A stretch of 6,648 bases of DNA from an uncultured Lysobacteraceae bacterium (lineage in GTDB: Bacteria; Pseudomonadota; Gammaproteobacteria; Xanthomonadales; Rhodanobacteraceae), in NCBI GenBank assembly GCA_946482585.1, contig CAMLSI010000302.1:1-6648 (forward strand). Reading direction: 5' to 3'. The position numbers and the translations under genes are program-made. The notes below the pieces were generated by a model. That model worked only from the letters and a program-made list of their open reading frames with translations. It was not told the DNA's origin and did no database searches. Below are positions 1 to 5,974 of the stretch, one piece after another. Every line of letters begins with the position of its first letter. The stretch's first letter is position 1.

Positions 1-170
1 ACGGCAAGACGATTCTTCATGAAACGCACTCCGGTCGGTGAATCGGGGCGCCGATCCTAAACCGTACCGGTCCGGGCCGCCCCTGACGGAAGTCCCGTCC
101 GGGTTGCCGACGCTGCGGTCTGGTATGGAACTCCCTCTCGCGGCGCATGGCCGGCCCGGTGCCGCGTCGC

Positions 171-198
171 TAGAATCGAGCGGATCAAACCGGGGGAG
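171..198 (+). promoter_or_regulatory. Probable -10 element and ribosome binding site of the secreted-protein gene
   Basis: TAGAAT at 171-176 matches the sigma-70 -10 consensus at five of six positions. The hexamer 17 bp upstream (148-153, TGGCCG) is a poor -35. Transcription would start near 183 and give a very short leader. The purine run GGGGGAG at 192-198 lies 7 bases before the ATG at 206, which supports that start. The -10 is a sequence match only. Confidence 0.45.
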
Positions 199-205
199 TG
201 GGGCC

Positions 206-2713
206 ATGGGATTTCGTTCGGGCGGCGTTTCGTCGCTGGCGCTGGCGTGCGCGTTGTTCGGAGCGGCCGCGACGGCCGGACCGGGAGCGCCGAATCCGCT
301 GATTCAGGCCGTGGAGTCGGCCCGGCCGGCGCAGCCGAGACCGCTCGCGCCGCTGCATTCCACGCCGTGCGTCAACGGCATGGCCGCCACGTACCCGTGC
401 TCCAACGTCGATCTGCTGTCGTTCACGCCGCTCGCGACGTTCGCGGCGACCAGCACCAACAGCCTCTGGGGCTGGACCGACCCGACCACGCAGATCGAGT
501 ACGCGCTGATCGGCGCCAACAACGGCCTCGCGATGTTCGAACTGTCGGATCCGACGCATCCGAAGTATCTCGGCAAGCTGCCGACGCACACGGGCTCGTC
601 GATCTGGCGCGACGTGCGCGTCTATGCCGACCACGCGTTCGTCGTCAGCGACAACAACGGCGCGCATGGCCTGCAGGTGTTCGACCTGACGCGGCTGCGC
701 GGCGTCACGACGCCGCAGACCTTCACCGACGACGCTTTCCGCGGCGACTTCGGCCGCGGCCATACCATCGGCATCAACGAGGCGACCGGCTTCGCCTATG
801 TCGCCGGCAGCGACACCTGTCCGGCGCCGAGCGCGAACGGCGCGCTGCGCATCTACGACATCCACACGCCCGACAATCCCGCTTTCGTCGGTTGCGTGAC
901 TACCGGCAGCTACACGCACGAGAGCCAGTGCTTCGTCTATCACGGGCCGGATACGCAACATCACGGCAAGGAGATCTGCCTCAACGCGAACGGGCCGACC
1001 AAGCGTTTCGCGATCGTCGACGTGACCAACAAGGCCGCGCCGGCGACCTTGTCGTCGCTGACCTGGACCGGCGCGGGCTATCCGCACCAGGCCTGGTTCA
1101 CCGAGGACCAGCGTTATGCGCTGCTCAACGACGAACTCGACGAGACCACGTTCGGCCACAACGCGCGCACGCTCGTGTTCGATCTCGCCGACCTCGACGC
1201 GCCCGTGCTCGTCGGCCATCACGAACACGCGCTCGGCGTGATCGATCACAACCTCTACGTCCACGGGCAATACGTCTACGAGTCGAACTACGAGGCCGGC
1301 CTGCGCATCCTGCGCCTGGGCAACCTGTCGCAGGCGCAGCTCGAGGAGGTCGCCTACTTCGACGTCTATCCCGCGAGCAACAACGCCGAGTTCAACGGCA
1401 ATTGGAACAATTACCGTTTTCCGGGCAGCGGCAACGTGATCCTGACCGGTATCGACGAAGGCTTCTTCGTGGTGGAGCCGCACCTGTGCACGCCGCCGCC
1501 GGCGCCGACAGCGCTGGATGCGACCGCATCGGGCAGTCAGCAGATCTCGCTGGCGTGGTCCGGCTCCGGCACCGCAGGCGCGATCTGGAGCGTGGAGCGC
1601 GCGCAGGGCGGTTGCGGCGGCGCGTTCTCGGCCGTGGCCGCCGACCTGACCACGCCGACCTTCACCGACACCGGCGTTTCGGGGCAGGTCGACTACGGCT
1701 ACCGCATTGTGGAAAAGACGCCGAACGGACAATGCGCGTCGGTCGCGTCGGCCTGCGTCGAAGCGCAGACGTCCGGCGACTGCACGGCCGCGCCGTTGTT
1801 CAACGGCATAGCCGGGGTGACCGACGCCGGCACCGCCGGCTGTCGCCTCGACCTGCAGTGGAGCGCGGCGAGTCCGGCCTGCGGCGGGCCCGCGCGCTAC
1901 TCGGTCTATCGCGGCGGCAGCGCCGGCTTCGCGCCGGCGGCGACCAATCGCATCGCGAGCGGCGTGACCGCGCAGGCGTTCGCCGACACCGGCGTGGCCG
2001 GTGGTGTCAGCCGCTATTACGTCGTGCGCGCCGTCGATGCCGCCAACGGTGCCGAAGACGGCAACAGCGTCGAGCTGTCGGGACGCGCGACAGGCCCGGC
2101 GCAGGACGGCACCTTCGGATCGGGAGCGGAGCCCGGCGATCCGCCGTTCGACACTTCGCTGGCCGGACCCGTGCAGTCCGTCGTCGATGCGCCGGAGCAT
2201 GCCGGCTGGCATACCTCGGCCACGCGCAAGCGCAGCGGCGCGCAAAGCTTCTGGTCGACGACCGCGAACAACCTCTGCGTCTCGCTCGTGAGCCAGCCGC
2301 TGTCGCTGACCGCGGCGCAGGGCGCGCAGCTGTCGTTCTGGAGCGCCTGGGACATCGAGAACGGCTGGGACGGCGGCGTCGTGGAAGTATCCGCCGACAA
2401 CGGCACGACCTGGACGCGGCTCACGCCGAGTGGCGGCTATCCGGGTTCGATCAACAACGGCGGCAGTCTTTGCGGCATCGCGCAGGGTTCCGGCGCGTTC
2501 ACCGGCACGAATCACCTGACGACATGGACGCGTTCGCAGATCGATCTTGCGGCGTATGCGGGACAGACCGTGCGTCTGCGCTGGCTCTATCGCACCGACT
2601 CGGGCACGGCCGGCCAGGGCTGGTTCGTCGACGACATCGAGCTGACCCACACACAGGTGCCGGGACTGTGCGTTTCGGGCGACGACGTGCTGTTCGAGAA
2701 CGGCTTCGAATGA
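206..2713 (+). CDS. Secreted choice-of-anchor B family protein with FN3-like domains and a C-terminal '...FENGFE' tail
   Basis: The product is 835 residues and probably exported. Residues 1-24 look like a Sec signal peptide: an Arg, a hydrophobic run, then cleavage after ATA. Residues about 55-428 match the choice-of-anchor B/LVIVD-repeat family, a beta-propeller-like fold of unknown function. Typical segments are GRGHTIGINE, YTHESQC, GYPHQAWFTED and VIDHNLYVHGQYVYESNYEAGLRIL. Residues about 431-525 and 528-630 resemble two fibronectin III domains, each with its own cysteines. Residues about 633-820 form a beta-sandwich of the MAM/immune-inhibitor-A type, with GWFVDDIEL near its end. The chain ends in CVSGDDVLFENGFE (822-835). 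The mature part has 16 cysteines, fitting disulfide bonding outside the cytoplasm. The ATG at 206 is preferred over an in-frame GTG at 38 because the ribosome binding site and the signal peptide both start there. It stands alone on its strand and converges with the next gene. The family call is firm; the biological role is unknown. Confidence 0.88.
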   Translation: MGFRSGGVSSLALACALFGAAATAGPGAPNPLIQAVESARPAQPRPLAPLHSTPCVNGMAATYPCSNVDLLSFTPLATFAATSTNSLWGWTDPTTQIEYALIGANNGLAMFELSDPTHPKYLGKLPTHTGSSIWRDVRVYADHAFVVSDNNGAHGLQVFDLTRLRGVTTPQTFTDDAFRGDFGRGHTIGINEATGFAYVAGSDTCPAPSANGALRIYDIHTPDNPAFVGCVTTGSYTHESQCFVYHGPDTQHHGKEICLNANGPTKRFAIVDVTNKAAPATLSSLTWTGAGYPHQAWFTEDQRYALLNDELDETTFGHNARTLVFDLADLDAPVLVGHHEHALGVIDHNLYVHGQYVYESNYEAGLRILRLGNLSQAQLEEVAYFDVYPASNNAEFNGNWNNYRFPGSGNVILTGIDEGFFVVEPHLCTPPPAPTALDATASGSQQISLAWSGSGTAGAIWSVERAQGGCGGAFSAVAADLTTPTFTDTGVSGQVDYGYRIVEKTPNGQCASVASACVEAQTSGDCTAAPLFNGIAGVTDAGTAGCRLDLQWSAASPACGGPARYSVYRGGSAGFAPAATNRIASGVTAQAFADTGVAGGVSRYYVVRAVDAANGAEDGNSVELSGRATGPAQDGTFGSGAEPGDPPFDTSLAGPVQSVVDAPEHAGWHTSATRKRSGAQSFWSTTANNLCVSLVSQPLSLTAAQGAQLSFWSAWDIENGWDGGVVEVSADNGTTWTRLTPSGGYPGSINNGGSLCGIAQGSGAFTGTNHLTTWTRSQIDLAAYAGQTVRLRWLYRTDSGTAGQGWFVDDIELTHTQVPGLCVSGDDVLFENGFE

Positions 2714-2735
2714 CGCGATCGTGAATCGCTCGAAG
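2704..2735. terminator. Bulged hairpin at the convergent gene ends, possible weak terminator
   Basis: CTTCGA (2704-2709) pairs with TCGAAG (2730-2735), and GCGAT (2715-2719) pairs with ATCGC (2725-2729). Together they make an 11-bp stem with a 5-nt left bulge and a 5-nt loop. It spans the stop codon of the secreted-protein gene and lies just past the stop of the opposing gene. Neither strand has a U-tract after it, so intrinsic termination is doubtful. Confidence 0.3.
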
Positions 2736-2755
2736 AGGCGGCATGTCGCAGTGGA

Positions 2756-3847
2756 TCAGATCTTCCAGTACCACTTGCGCCGGTCGAGCACGATAGCGAT
2801 CAGCCACCAGACGCCGACCACGGCGGCCGCCCAGGCCGCCGACGCCGCGGCATTTCCGGCCAGCGGTGCGATCCACGACGCGAACGCGTGCCGATAGAGC
2901 CAGGCGTCCGCGCCGGTCGCAGCGAGCACGCAGACCATGAGCCACGAGCCTGCGTAGGCCAGGATCGCGTTGCGGCCGAGTGCACGGCCCGGCAGCCAGA
3001 GGCGGAGCCGGTCGGCGAGCCGATGCGCCGCGAGCAGCGCGAAGCCGGCGATGCCGCCGGTCCAGAGCACGAAGGCCGGCGTCCACAGCGACTTGTTCAC
3101 CGGCTGCAGCAGATGCAACAGCGCACCGCCGGCGACGCCGGCGAGTCCGGCACGCGCCAATGCCCCCCACTGCGCATGACGCAGCCAGTGACCGGCGCGC
3201 ACGCCGAGCAGGGTCGTCGCGACCGCGCCGAGCGTGCCGAGAATGCCTTCGGGATCAAATGCACGTCCCGTCGCGGCGTCGTACTGATAGGCGAAGCGGC
3301 CGAGCAGGGCGCTGTCGATCGCGAGTGCCGGATTGCGGTCGGCGTCGACACCCGTGAACGCGAGCAGCAGCGCGTATCCGGCGAGCAGCGATCCGATCAG
3401 CATCCATTGCGCGCGCGGCTTCAGGTACAGCGCGACCGGCCCGGCGACGGCAATGCACAGACCGATGCGCTGGAGCACGCCGGCCAGGCGAAGAGGGCGA
3501 TCGGGAATCAGCAGCGCGGCAGCGACGTGCAGCAGCAGACCGAGCACGAACACGCGCGCGGCGCGCAGCAACACCGCACGACGCAATGCATCCGGCGCGT
3601 GACCGCGTTCGAGCGGCGGTTCGAGCGCAAGGCTCAGCGACACGCCTGCGACGAACAGGAACAGGGGGAAGATCAGGTCGGCCGGGTTGCAGCCGTGCCA
3701 GGTCGCGTGCTCGAGCCACGGATAGACGTGGTTCCAGTCGCCCGCGTTGTTGACGAGCAGCATCGCGGCGACGGTGAGACCGCGCAGACTGTCGACCGAC
3801 GAAAAACGCGGCACCGGCATGGCTGCGGCGCTCGTGGATGAAGGCAT
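2756..3847 (-). CDS. Polytopic membrane acyltransferase of the HGSNAT/NagX family (COG4299, DUF5009-like)
   Basis: The product is 363 residues with about ten hydrophobic segments, so it is an inner-membrane protein. It matches bacterial relatives of heparan-alpha-glucosaminide N-acetyltransferase (HGSNAT). Family signatures in order are: SVDSLRG at 17-23; HATWHG then DLIFPLFLFVAG at 47-68; GVLQRIGLC at 123-131; FDPEGILGTLGAVATTLLG at 197-215; PVNKSLWTPAFVLWTGG at 249-265; and LGRNAILAY at 290-298. His47 aligns with the histidine reported as the active site of human HGSNAT (His269). The human enzyme moves acetyl from cytosolic acetyl-CoA to a terminal glucosamine across the membrane; the bacterial substrate is mostly unknown. 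Relatives in GlcNAc operons are called nagX, but no nag gene is visible here. The ATG at 3847 is chosen over an upstream in-frame start at 3967 because AGGAG lies 6 bases before it and family homology begins just after it. Family confidence is high; substrate is unassigned. Confidence 0.88.
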   Translation of the reverse strand: MPSSTSAAAMPVPRFSSVDSLRGLTVAAMLLVNNAGDWNHVYPWLEHATWHGCNPADLIFPLFLFVAGVSLSLALEPPLERGHAPDALRRAVLLRAARVFVLGLLLHVAAALLIPDRPLRLAGVLQRIGLCIAVAGPVALYLKPRAQWMLIGSLLAGYALLLAFTGVDADRNPALAIDSALLGRFAYQYDAATGRAFDPEGILGTLGAVATTLLGVRAGHWLRHAQWGALARAGLAGVAGGALLHLLQPVNKSLWTPAFVLWTGGIAGFALLAAHRLADRLRLWLPGRALGRNAILAYAGSWLMVCVLAATGADAWLYRHAFASWIAPLAGNAAASAAWAAAVVGVWWLIAIVLDRRKWYWKI

Positions 3848-3868
3848 GGGCGCTCCTCGCGAGGGAAC

Positions 3869-3888
3869 GCCGAGATTCGCATATCGGC
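3869..3888 (-). promoter_or_regulatory. Imperfect 20-bp palindrome upstream of the acyltransferase gene, possible operator
   Basis: GCCGA and TCGGC arms (3869-3873 and 3884-3888) flank one mismatch, an AT/AT pair and a TCGC loop. The site ends 22 bp upstream of the ATG at 3847. The left arm, GCCGAGAT, recurs as a direct repeat at 3896-3903. Size and position would suit a dimeric repressor, but in GC-rich DNA such a match can arise by chance and no regulator is known. Confidence 0.2.
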
Positions 3889-3918
3889 AGCGGGTGCCGA
3901 GATGACGCGGCGGCATGA

Positions 3919-3961
3919 GCGCGGCGTTGCAGGGATCCGTGGACTCCGCGGATCGCCGCGC
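3919..3961 (-). promoter_or_regulatory. Composite hairpin in the probable leader of the acyltransferase gene
   Basis: The inner stem pairs GATCCGTGG (3934-3942) with CCGCGGATC (3946-3954), including one G-U pair, around a 3-base loop. The outer stem pairs GCGCGGC (3919-3925) with GCCGCGC (3955-3961) and leaves an 8-nt bulge on one side. The structure lies 72-114 nt upstream of the ATG. It could be an attenuating leader structure, part of the upstream gene's 3' end, or chance. Confidence 0.25.
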
Positions 3962-4006
3962 CGTCACCGCGAGGGCAGGCTATCGAAGGAAACGCGCGTG
4001 CGCATC

Positions 4007-4038
4007 GCGATGCCGGACGTCCGTGCGTCCGGCATCGC
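4007..4038 (-). terminator. Perfect 13-bp hairpin downstream of rhlE, transcript-end or dispersed repeat candidate
   Basis: GCGATGCCGGACG (4007-4019) and its exact reverse complement (4026-4038) enclose a 6-nt loop. It lies 81 nt past the rhlE stop, between two same-strand genes, which suits an RNA 3' end. There is no immediate U-tract on the minus strand, so it may stabilise the 3' end rather than terminate transcription, or be a REP-like extragenic palindrome. The left arm overlaps a separate 12-bp palindrome, GCATCGCGATGC (4002-4013), allowing an alternative fold. Confidence 0.4.
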
Positions 4039-4075
4039 TCTCGTCACGGGTTCTATCCGTCATTGCCGATCGTGC

Positions 4076-4106
4076 GGTTGCGGTTCGCCTTCGGCTCGCC
4101 GCAACC
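4076..4106 (-). terminator. Hairpin 12 nt past the rhlE stop codon
   Basis: GGTTGCGG (4076-4083) pairs with CCGCAACC (4099-4106) across a 15-nt loop that can itself form a small GCC/GGC hairpin. It is the nearest inverted repeat to the end of rhlE. No U-run follows on the minus strand, so it is at best a non-canonical terminator or 3'-protecting stem. Confidence 0.3.
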
Positions 4107-4118
4107 CGGGGCGTCGCC

Positions 4119-5507
4119 TCAGCGCGGCGTGCGCGGACCGCGGCCACTCGGCTGGTTGCCACGACTGTCGGAACGGCGTCCGGCGGTCTGGGCGCCGCCG
4201 TTGGTACGGCGTTCGGCGTTCTGGCCGCCACCGCTGTTGCGGCGCTGATCCTTGCCGGCGTGGTGTTTGCCGCCGCTGGGCTGGGTCGTGCGGCCGCGAC
4301 GTGCCGTGCGCGCCGGCGGCTTGGGCTTGCCGGCACGCTGCGCATCGGCGCCGGTGCGCAGCGGCTGCTTCGGTTCGAAGCCCGGCAGCACGGCGATTTC
4401 GAGATCGCGCTTGAGCAGGCGCTGGATATCATTGAGCAGCCCCTGTTCCTCGCGGCAGACCAGGGACAGCGCGAGACCGTCGCAGCCCGCACGGCCGGTG
4501 CGGCCGATGCGATGCACGTAGTCGGCGGCGACCATCGGCAAGTCGTGATTGATCACGACCGGCAGCTGATCGATATCGAGACCGCGCGCGGCGATGTCGG
4601 TCGCGACGAGTACGTGGATGCGGCCTTCCTTGAAATCCTTGAGCGCACGCTGGCGCGCGTTCTGGCTCTTGTTGCCGTGGATCGCGTCGGCCTTGAAGCC
4701 GGCCTGGCAGAGCTGGCGTGCGAGCCGGTCGGAGCCGTGCTTGGTGCGGCCGAACACGAGCGTCTGGCGACGGCTGTCCTGCGCGAGCAGTTCGATCAGC
4801 AGGTCCTTCTTGCGATCGGCGTCGACCGAGTAGACGCGGTGCTCGACCGTCGCCGCGACGCTGTTCTGCTGCGCGATCTGGATCTGCGCCGGATCGTTGA
4901 GCAGCTCGGTCGCGAGTGCGCGGATGTCGTCGGCGTAGGTCGCCGAGAACATGAGGTTCTGCCGCTGGCGCGGCAACTGGCCGAGGATTTTCTTCAGCGC
5001 GGGCAGGAAGCCCATGTCGAGCATGCGGTCGGCTTCGTCGAGCACGAGGATTTCGATGTCGCGCAGATTCAGGGTGCGCTGGTCGAGATGATCGATGAGG
5101 CGGCCCGGCGTCGCGACGAGGATGTCCATGCCGCGGCGCAGCGCCTGCACCTGGCCGCCCATGCCGACGCCGCCGAAGATCGTCGTGGAATTGAAGCGGA
5201 TGTTCTTGCCATAGGCGCGGATGCTGTCGTGCACCTGCACGGCGAGTTCGCGCGTCGGCGTCAGCACGAGCGCGCGGACTTTGCGCGGTTGCCCGGCGCG
5301 CAGCGCGCCGTCGGGATACAGGCGTTCCAGCAGCGGCAGCGCGAACGCCGCGGTCTTGCCGGTGCCGGTCTGCGCGCCGGCGAGCAGGTCGCGACCGGCG
5401 AGGACGAGCGGAATCGCTTCGGACTGGATCGGCGTCGGCGTGTCGTAACCGAGTTCGTTCAGCGCGCACAGCAGGGCGGGCGAAAGCCCGAGTTGATCGA
5501 AAGCCAT
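4119..5507 (-). CDS. rhlE: ATP-dependent DEAD-box RNA helicase, RhlE type
   Basis: This 462-residue cytoplasmic protein unwinds short RNA duplexes using ATP; the RhlE group acts in ribosome assembly and RNA turnover. All core motifs are present: F3 with the Q motif GYDTPTPIQ (20-28), AQTGTGKT (45-52), PTRELA (84-89), TPGRL (133-137), DEAD (157-160), SAT (188-190), ATDIAARGLD (302-311) and HRIGRTGRAG (332-341). The two RecA-like domains span roughly 1-210 and 215-375. Residues about 381-462 form a basic, Gly/Arg/Gln/Asn-rich tail that is probably disordered and RNA-binding. The start at 5507 is favoured over 5561 because TAGGAG ends 7 bases before it and MAFDQLGLSPALL is a normal family N-terminus. 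The gene is divergent from hisS and probably has a long leader. SrmB, DeaD or DbpA are less likely, since the N-terminus fits RhlE and there is no DeaD-type C-terminal RNA-binding domain. Confidence 0.92.
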   Translation of the reverse strand: MAFDQLGLSPALLCALNELGYDTPTPIQSEAIPLVLAGRDLLAGAQTGTGKTAAFALPLLERLYPDGALRAGQPRKVRALVLTPTRELAVQVHDSIRAYGKNIRFNSTTIFGGVGMGGQVQALRRGMDILVATPGRLIDHLDQRTLNLRDIEILVLDEADRMLDMGFLPALKKILGQLPRQRQNLMFSATYADDIRALATELLNDPAQIQIAQQNSVAATVEHRVYSVDADRKKDLLIELLAQDSRRQTLVFGRTKHGSDRLARQLCQAGFKADAIHGNKSQNARQRALKDFKEGRIHVLVATDIAARGLDIDQLPVVINHDLPMVAADYVHRIGRTGRAGCDGLALSLVCREEQGLLNDIQRLLKRDLEIAVLPGFEPKQPLRTGADAQRAGKPKPPARTARRGRTTQPSGGKHHAGKDQRRNSGGGQNAERRTNGGAQTAGRRSDSRGNQPSGRGPRTPR

Positions 5508-5589
5508 GGGATTGCTCCTAACGTGAAAACCCAGAGCGTTCCCAAGGCCGTCCAGGGCCATACATCCGCGCTGCAGGTAAATGATGGTG

Positions 5590-5615
5590 CGGCCGCGAGG
5601 CGTAGTGCCTGGCCG
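5590..5615 (-). promoter_or_regulatory. Bulged hairpin in the putative rhlE leader
   Basis: On the plus strand, CGGCC (5590-5594) pairs with GGCCG (5611-5615), and AGGC (5598-5601) pairs with GCCT (5607-5610). This gives a 9-bp stem with a 3-nt bulge (GCG) and a 5-nt loop. It lies 83-108 nt upstream of the rhlE ATG, too far to block the ribosome binding site directly. Function is unknown and chance formation is possible. Confidence 0.2.
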
Positions 5616-5737
5616 TGTCGTCGTGGAAAACCGGTGGAGGGAGAAAGCTGCAGACGTGGCGGGCGCATCGATCGCACCGGCTGCGTCACGTCAGAAATCC
5701 GGAAGGGAAGCCGGGGAGTTCGCACGAGAACCGGCGG

Positions 5738-5743
5738 ACTATA
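5738..5743 (-). promoter_or_regulatory. Candidate -10 element for rhlE
   Basis: Read on the minus strand this is TATAGT, five of six matches to the sigma-70 -10. The -35 region at 16-18 bp spacing is poor (TCGCAT at 17 bp). If used, transcription starts near 5731 and gives a leader of roughly 220 nt before the rhlE ATG. A closer promoter is not excluded. Confidence 0.35.
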
Positions 5744-5760
5744 CGGGAAAGCGTGCCGGG

Positions 5761-5883
5761 ATGCGAGCGGCGGGCGCGGCCGGTGTCGTGTCGACCGCCC
5801 TGATCGTCGTGCTCGCGATCGCGCCGCGTGCCTGCGCTGCCAGAGATTCCGCACGCCGCAACACACGCACGGTGCGGCCGTAA
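5761..5883 (+). CDS. Possible 40-residue small membrane or exported peptide, hypothetical
   Basis: A 40-codon frame starts at ATG 5761 and ends at TAA 5881-5883. The peptide begins [20 protein letters not shown]: one basic residue, then a hydrophobic stretch of about 15-20 residues that ends near APRACAA. The last 14 residues ([14 protein letters not shown]) are polar and strongly basic. This looks like a signal peptide or a single membrane anchor with a basic tail. A GGGAAAG run about 10 bases before the ATG is a mediocre ribosome binding site. I recognise no family. Codons near the end are less GC3-biased than those of neighbouring genes, and the frame stays open further upstream, so it may be a chance ORF between the rhlE and hisS promoters. 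Confidence 0.25.
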   Translation: MRAAGAAGVVSTALIVVLAIAPRACAARDSARRNTRTVRP

Positions 5884-5922
5884 CAACCGGCTATTACATG
5901 GCCGGGACGACGCGCAACCATC

Positions 5923-5970
5923 TGCTAGGCTATGCGCCCTTCGCGCCCGGCCCGCTACACGATCCGAGGA
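5923..5970 (+). promoter_or_regulatory. Candidate extended -10 and ribosome binding site of hisS
   Basis: TGC followed by TAGGCT (5926-5931) has the TGN of an extended -10 but a poor core match, and no convincing -35 lies 17 bp upstream. Transcription would begin near 5938. GAGGA at 5966-5970 lies 4 bases before the ATG at 5975 and is a credible ribosome binding site. Confidence 0.35.
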
Positions 5971-5974
5971 AATC

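Larger units (their letters stand above)
5508..5974. other. 467-bp divergent intergenic region between rhlE and hisS
   Basis: The region carries the rhlE ribosome binding site at its left edge, a probable long rhlE leader with a hairpin at 5590-5615, and a minus-strand -10 candidate at 5738-5743. A possible 40-codon ORF lies at 5761-5883, and the hisS promoter and ribosome binding site lie at 5923-5970. I see no tRNA, no T-box or other riboswitch that I can recognise, and no transposon ends. Confidence 0.7.

Noticed and set aside
1..60. Possible tail of an upstream gene (frames ending at 41 or 60)
   Set aside because: Fewer than 20 codons in either frame, with no recognisable sequence; cannot be told from chance. 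An ATCGG/CCGAT inverted repeat at 42-55 has no U-tract.
38..205. In-frame GTG start at 38 extending the secreted protein by 56 residues
   Set aside because: It would bury the signal peptide internally, and the good ribosome binding site lies before the ATG at 206.
239..250. Lipobox-like A-L-A-C near residue 15 of the secreted protein
   Set aside because: The -3 and -2 residues do not fit the lipobox and the cysteine comes before the hydrophobic region is complete; a Sec signal peptide cut after ATA fits better.
185..2650. 821-codon open frame on the minus strand, antisense to the secreted-protein gene
   Set aside because: Its composition is almost all Arg, Ala, Gly and Val with no recognisable domain, typical of an antisense frame in GC-rich DNA. 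The plus-strand gene has clear homology.
247..2724. 825-codon plus-strand frame overlapping the secreted-protein gene in another register
   Set aside because: Extremely Arg-rich, low-complexity translation with no domain; out-of-frame shadow.
2888..3841. 317-codon plus-strand frame antisense to the acyltransferase gene
   Set aside because: Rich in Arg, Gln and Glu without motifs; the opposite strand encodes a full, well-conserved membrane protein.
5508..5561. 18-residue N-terminal extension of RhlE from ATG 5561
   Set aside because: It has no family match, and the strong TAGGAG site lies between it and the ATG at 5507.
5887..5905. CCGGC/GCCGG inverted repeat upstream of hisS
   Set aside because: Only 5 bp with a 9-nt loop and no U-tract; too weak to call a terminator or operator.
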